Shown one piece after another: positions 61,339 to 64,000 of a DNA stretch of 64,000 nucleotides. This DNA is from Allostella vacuolata. Its GTDB lineage: Bacteria > Pseudomonadota > Alphaproteobacteria > ATCC43930 > Allostellaceae. The stretch lies in the NCBI GenBank assembly GCA_006739055.1, contig AP019702.1:3435388-3499387 (forward strand). The letters are read 5' to 3'. Positions within the stretch are counted from its first letter, which is position 1. Every line of letters starts with the position of its first letter. Both the position numbers and the translations under genes were made by a program. Below the pieces are notes generated by a model. The model ran no database searches, was not told the origin of the DNA, and saw nothing but the letters and a program-made list of their open reading frames with translations.

Positions 61339-61421
61339 CTCGCCCTCCACCGCCACTCAGGTTGATACGATTTTCTGAGATAAGAAAAGCTATATAGTGA
61401 ACTCTTCTTCAACAGGCCACG

Positions 61422-62687
61422 CTAGCGGTTGAGCTGGGTCAGGATCGTATGGGTCTTCGGCACCAGCATGTAGTACTGGCCGGCGGCATTGGTCGCCATG
61501 GCCCGGCCGCGGGCCTCGTCGCCATGGCCCCAGAAGACGTCGCCGCGCACCGGGCCGGTGATCGCCCCGCCGGTGTCCTGGGCCACCACCAGGCGGCGCA
61601 CGTCGTCGCCCCCCGGCCCGCGCGGCACATGCAGCCACACCAGCGCCCCCAGCGGGACGTGGCGCGGGTCGACGGCCAGGCTGCGGCCGGCGGTCAGCGG
61701 CACGCCCTGCGCCCCGACCGGGTCCTTGCCCTCGCGCAGGCGGAAGAACACCTGGCTCGGATTCGCGTTGAGGACCGCCTGGCGGCGCTGCTCCGGCAGC
61801 CGCTCCAGATAGCGCTTCAGCGATTCGAAGGAGCGGTCGGAGATGGCGCCCTTGCGGCTGAGGACCGCGGTCAGGTCGACGAAGCGGTGGCCGTTCTGCC
61901 CGGCATAGCCGATGCCGACGGTGCTGCCGTCCTCCATGTGGACGCGACCCGAGCCCTGGATCTCCAGCACATAGGCGTCGAATTCGCTGTCGACCCAGAG
62001 CAGCGGCTTCAGCCGCTTGCCGAGAGCGCCGCGGGCGATCTGCGCCCGGGTCGGCAGCGCGGCGCCGCTGGGGCGGCCGGGATAGGCGTAGATGGGGACG
62101 TTGTAGCGCTTGCTGGGCTTGCGGGAGCCGCGCAGCTGCGCCTCGTAGTAGCCGGTGAAGCGGCCGGTGCCGCCATTCTCGGTCTCGACCTTGACCGGGG
62201 TAAACCACTGTTCGAAGAAGCGGCGGGCGGCGACCTGGTCGCCCGGGGCGATCGACGCGGCGGCGGCGCAGACGTCGATCCAGTCGTCGGGGGTGGCGTC
62301 GATGCCGATCGCGATCATCCGCTGGTTCGACAGCACCCGGCAGGAATGGAGGAGCGCCGGGACCGCCTCGGCCTGCTTGTCCTGCGACCATCCCGGCAGG
62401 ATGGTGGGGCTGACCGCGGTCCGCGGCACATCGCGGACCGATGAGGAGCGCAGGATCATGTCCAGCTCCTCTACCGTGCTCTCCGCCGCCGCAAGGACGG
62501 ACAGCGTCGGCGATTGCGACGATGCCGCCTCGTCCGAGGAATGCGGAACCGATGAGGAGAACGCAGCGTTCTGTACGTTGCCCTGCCCATCCATGGCGCA
62601 GGCGGCGAGCGTCAGAACCAACGCCAGCGTCCCCGCGCCGGCACGAACACGACGAACAAGCGCCGATTGGCGCGTCTTGGCCGGCAC
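61422..62687 (-). CDS. mltA: Membrane-bound lytic murein transglycosylase A
   Basis: The 421-residue lipoprotein has a signal with lipobox LTLAAC, a low-complexity linker, an MltA domain with GRFTGYYEAQLRGSRKPSKRY and FDAYVLEIQGSGRVHMEDG, and the catalytic double-psi barrel (3D) motif VVAQDTGGAITGPVRGDVFWGHGDEARGRA. It cleaves peptidoglycan glycan strands to anhydro-muropeptides. The start is a GTG at 62687 with GGGGGG four bases upstream; upstream longer starts have no site. The long Ser-rich region before the domain (residues 35-85) is unusual but not disruptive. Confidence 0.9.
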   Translation of the reverse strand: MPAKTRQSALVRRVRAGAGTLALVLTLAACAMDGQGNVQNAAFSSSVPHSSDEAASSQSPTLSVLAAAESTVEELDMILRSSSVRDVPRTAVSPTILPGWSQDKQAEAVPALLHSCRVLSNQRMIAIGIDATPDDWIDVCAAAASIAPGDQVAARRFFEQWFTPVKVETENGGTGRFTGYYEAQLRGSRKPSKRYNVPIYAYPGRPSGAALPTRAQIARGALGKRLKPLLWVDSEFDAYVLEIQGSGRVHMEDGSTVGIGYAGQNGHRFVDLTAVLSRKGAISDRSFESLKRYLERLPEQRRQAVLNANPSQVFFRLREGKDPVGAQGVPLTAGRSLAVDPRHVPLGALVWLHVPRGPGGDDVRRLVVAQDTGGAITGPVRGDVFWGHGDEARGRAMATNAAGQYYMLVPKTHTILTQLNR

Positions 62688-62840
62688 CAAGCCCCCCTTT
62701 CCGCCGCCTTCTCGGCGACGCCCCCCGAAATCAAAATCCGCCCGCCTCGGCTGGCGATCACCCCAATCGCCAACTGGCACGGCGCAGAGTTAGCCGCGTG
62801 GAAATTCCGGTGTCAACCCGGCGCGTGTCCGCCCGGCCGT

Positions 62841-63527
62841 TCAACCGTCGGTGCGCAACCGGAAGCGCCGGCCTTCGATCCGGTCGGCGATCGCCCGGCA
62901 GGTCAGGGCCCAGGCCGCCCCGAGCAGCCAGCCGGCCACCACGTCGGTCGGCCAGTGCACGCCCAGATAGACCCGGCTGATCCCCACCAGCGCCGTCGTG
63001 CCGATGCCGACGGCGATGACGAAGCGGCGCAGCCGCGGCTGCGGCTGCACCCGGGCCAGCAGGCCGGCCAGGGTGAGATAGGCGACCGCCGACAGCATGG
63101 CGTGCCCGCTGGGAAAGCTCGCCGTGTGGATGTCGGCCAGGTGCGCCACCAGTTCCGGCCGGGGTCGGCCGAAGGCCAGCTTAAGCGAGGCGGACAGGAT
63201 CGCCCCACCGGCGAGCGAGGCCGCCAGCAGCATGACCGAGGCCCGCTCGCGCTGCAGGGCGAGGTAGCCCGCGACCACCAGCCCGACCAGGACGATCACG
63301 GCATGGCTACCGAGCGCCGTCACGTCGCGGAAGAAGATCTCCATCCACAGCGGCCCGACCGGGTCGGCGCGGTCGAGCGGGTTGCGCAGGGCGAGCAGGA
63401 TGCCTTCGTCGACGCGGTGCAGGGGCCCGTCCTCCCCGCCCCGTACCAGGACGGCCACCAGCGCGGCGGCCGCGAAGCAGATCGCGATCAGGATGCAGGT
63501 TCGGCGAGAGAGTCCCTGGAACGGCAC
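62841..63527 (-). CDS. PAP2 family phosphatase
   Basis: The 228-residue membrane protein has the PAP2 motifs KLAFGRPRPEL (KX6RP), FPSGHAMLSAVAYL (PSGH) and SRVYLGVHWPTDVVAGW (SRX5HX3D). Six membrane segments are expected. It dephosphorylates lipid phosphates such as undecaprenyl pyrophosphate or phosphatidic acid in the periplasmic face. A GTG at 63527 is the likely start; a GTG at 63644 would put a long soluble lead before the first membrane helix and almost abut the divergent gene. The lipid kinase is divergent from it, a functional contrast. Confidence 0.85.
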   Translation of the reverse strand: MPFQGLSRRTCILIAICFAAAALVAVLVRGGEDGPLHRVDEGILLALRNPLDRADPVGPLWMEIFFRDVTALGSHAVIVLVGLVVAGYLALQRERASVMLLAASLAGGAILSASLKLAFGRPRPELVAHLADIHTASFPSGHAMLSAVAYLTLAGLLARVQPQPRLRRFVIAVGIGTTALVGISRVYLGVHWPTDVVAGWLLGAAWALTCRAIADRIEGRRFRLRTDG

Positions 63528-63646
63528 GATGGCAGCCCTGCCCGTCGGTTGGTGGTGGAACCAGGATGCCACACCCGCGATTGTAGCGCGTGGCCCGGCC
63601 CCCAGAAGCCGGGCGCGAACGCATCCCCGCCGCTGGAGTTCCACCG

Positions 63647-64000
63647 ATGACCGAGCCCTCGCCGATGCGGCGCACGGCCCTGCTGATCGTAAACGGCCGG
63701 GCCCGCAACGGCACGGCCGCGCTCGAGGGGCCGATCGCCTTGCTGCGCGATGCCGGCATCGAGATCGTCGAGTGCCCCTGCGGCGACGGCGATAGTGCCG
63801 GCGACCATATCCGCACCCGGGCCGGCAGCGGCTCCGGCATCACCGAGGTGATCGTCGGCGGCGGCGACGGCACCATGAACGCGGCCGCCCCGGGCCTGGT
63901 CGCCACCGGCCTGCCGCTCGGCATCCTGCCGCTCGGCACCGCCAACGACCTGGCGCGATCGCTCGACATCCCGGCCGACATCGAGGCCGCCGCCCGCATC
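63647..64000 (+). CDS. Diacylglycerol/lipid kinase, YegS-like, 5' end only
   Basis: The first 118 residues are visible; the gene runs off the right edge. The protein starts with MTEPSPMRRTALLIVNGRAR and has the kinase nucleotide motif VIVGGGDGTMNAAAPGL and PLGILPLGTANDLARSL, both hallmarks of the YegS/BmrU/DagK group. It phosphorylates a lipid with ATP. The motif GGGDGT binds ATP and the GTANDLAR loop follows it as usual. The divergent PAP2 phosphatase gene begins 120 bases away, so both act on lipid phosphates, in opposite directions. Confidence 0.9.
   Translation, partial: MTEPSPMRRTALLIVNGRARNGTAALEGPIALLRDAGIEIVECPCGDGDSAGDHIRTRAGSGSGITEVIVGGGDGTMNAAAPGLVATGLPLGILPLGTANDLARSLDIPADIEAAARI

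Overview
The window is about 64 kb of uniformly GC-rich, densely packed bacterial chromosome. Most third codon positions are G or C. Many genes overlap as ATGA or GTGA. The gene families (heterotetrameric sarcosine oxidase, LivM-LivG fusion, DUF1446/AtuA proteins, HPF fused to a cold-shock domain, YXWGXW protein, IS5-family element of IS427 type) suggest a metabolically versatile alphaproteobacterium, probably of the Rhodospirillales type. That placement is inference; no rRNA or tRNA gene is present to test it.

Layout. 1-4.3 kb: the end of a sox operon, an HPF/cold-shock protein, a dipeptidase-like protein and a GST. 4.3-5.65 kb: an AT-rich islet with one foreign-looking gene carrying a HEPN-like RNAIVH motif. 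5.65-8.5 kb: a translationally coupled desaturase, MetX-like hydrolase and class IV aminotransferase operon. 8.6-20.4 kb: DUF4126, amidase, hydroxyacid oxidase, an orphan iron-binding protein, a MaoC/acyl-CoA dehydrogenase/phospholipase D/DUF2332 run, a second GST and a beta-lactamase-fold hydrolase. 20.4-28.2 kb: a YhhJ-RbbA-YhiI-type exporter in one run with FabI, a HAD hydrolase and a CapA protein. 28.3-33.4 kb: small enzymes, a GntR regulator, a decayed polysaccharide deacetylase, SodC, and DMT and TSUP transporters. 33.5-41 kb: a divergent locus with an AtuA-type pair on one side and a complete branched-chain-type ABC importer plus a cyclase-family hydrolase on the other, with an 18-bp palindrome between them. 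41-48 kb: DUF2254, a hydrolase, an omega-aminotransferase, and a thiolase/DUF35 pair behind a perfect FNR-type box. 47-54 kb: an orphan periplasmic binding protein, truncated haemoglobin, GNAT, NDP-forming acyl-CoA synthetase, and a second thiolase/DUF35 pair whose divergent promoter region is part of a perfect 372-bp tandem duplication. 54-64 kb: MFS transporter with a 41-residue membrane miniprotein, ureohydrolase, three small exported Gly/Tyr- or Trp-rich proteins, a DUF599 gene cut by an 866-bp IS element next to ilvD, an orphan eight-cysteine secreted protein, MltA, a PAP2 phosphatase and a lipid kinase cut by the window end.

Taken together the region is catabolic and transport-oriented: amino-acid, amide, acyl-CoA and perhaps terpenoid or fatty-acid substrates, with several solute-binding proteins and acyl-CoA enzymes. 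The strongest unusual signals are the perfect in-frame tandem duplication, the AT-rich HEPN-like islet, the IS-associated truncation upstream of ilvD, and two clear palindromic regulatory sites. I saw no CRISPR array, prophage or complete known defence system.
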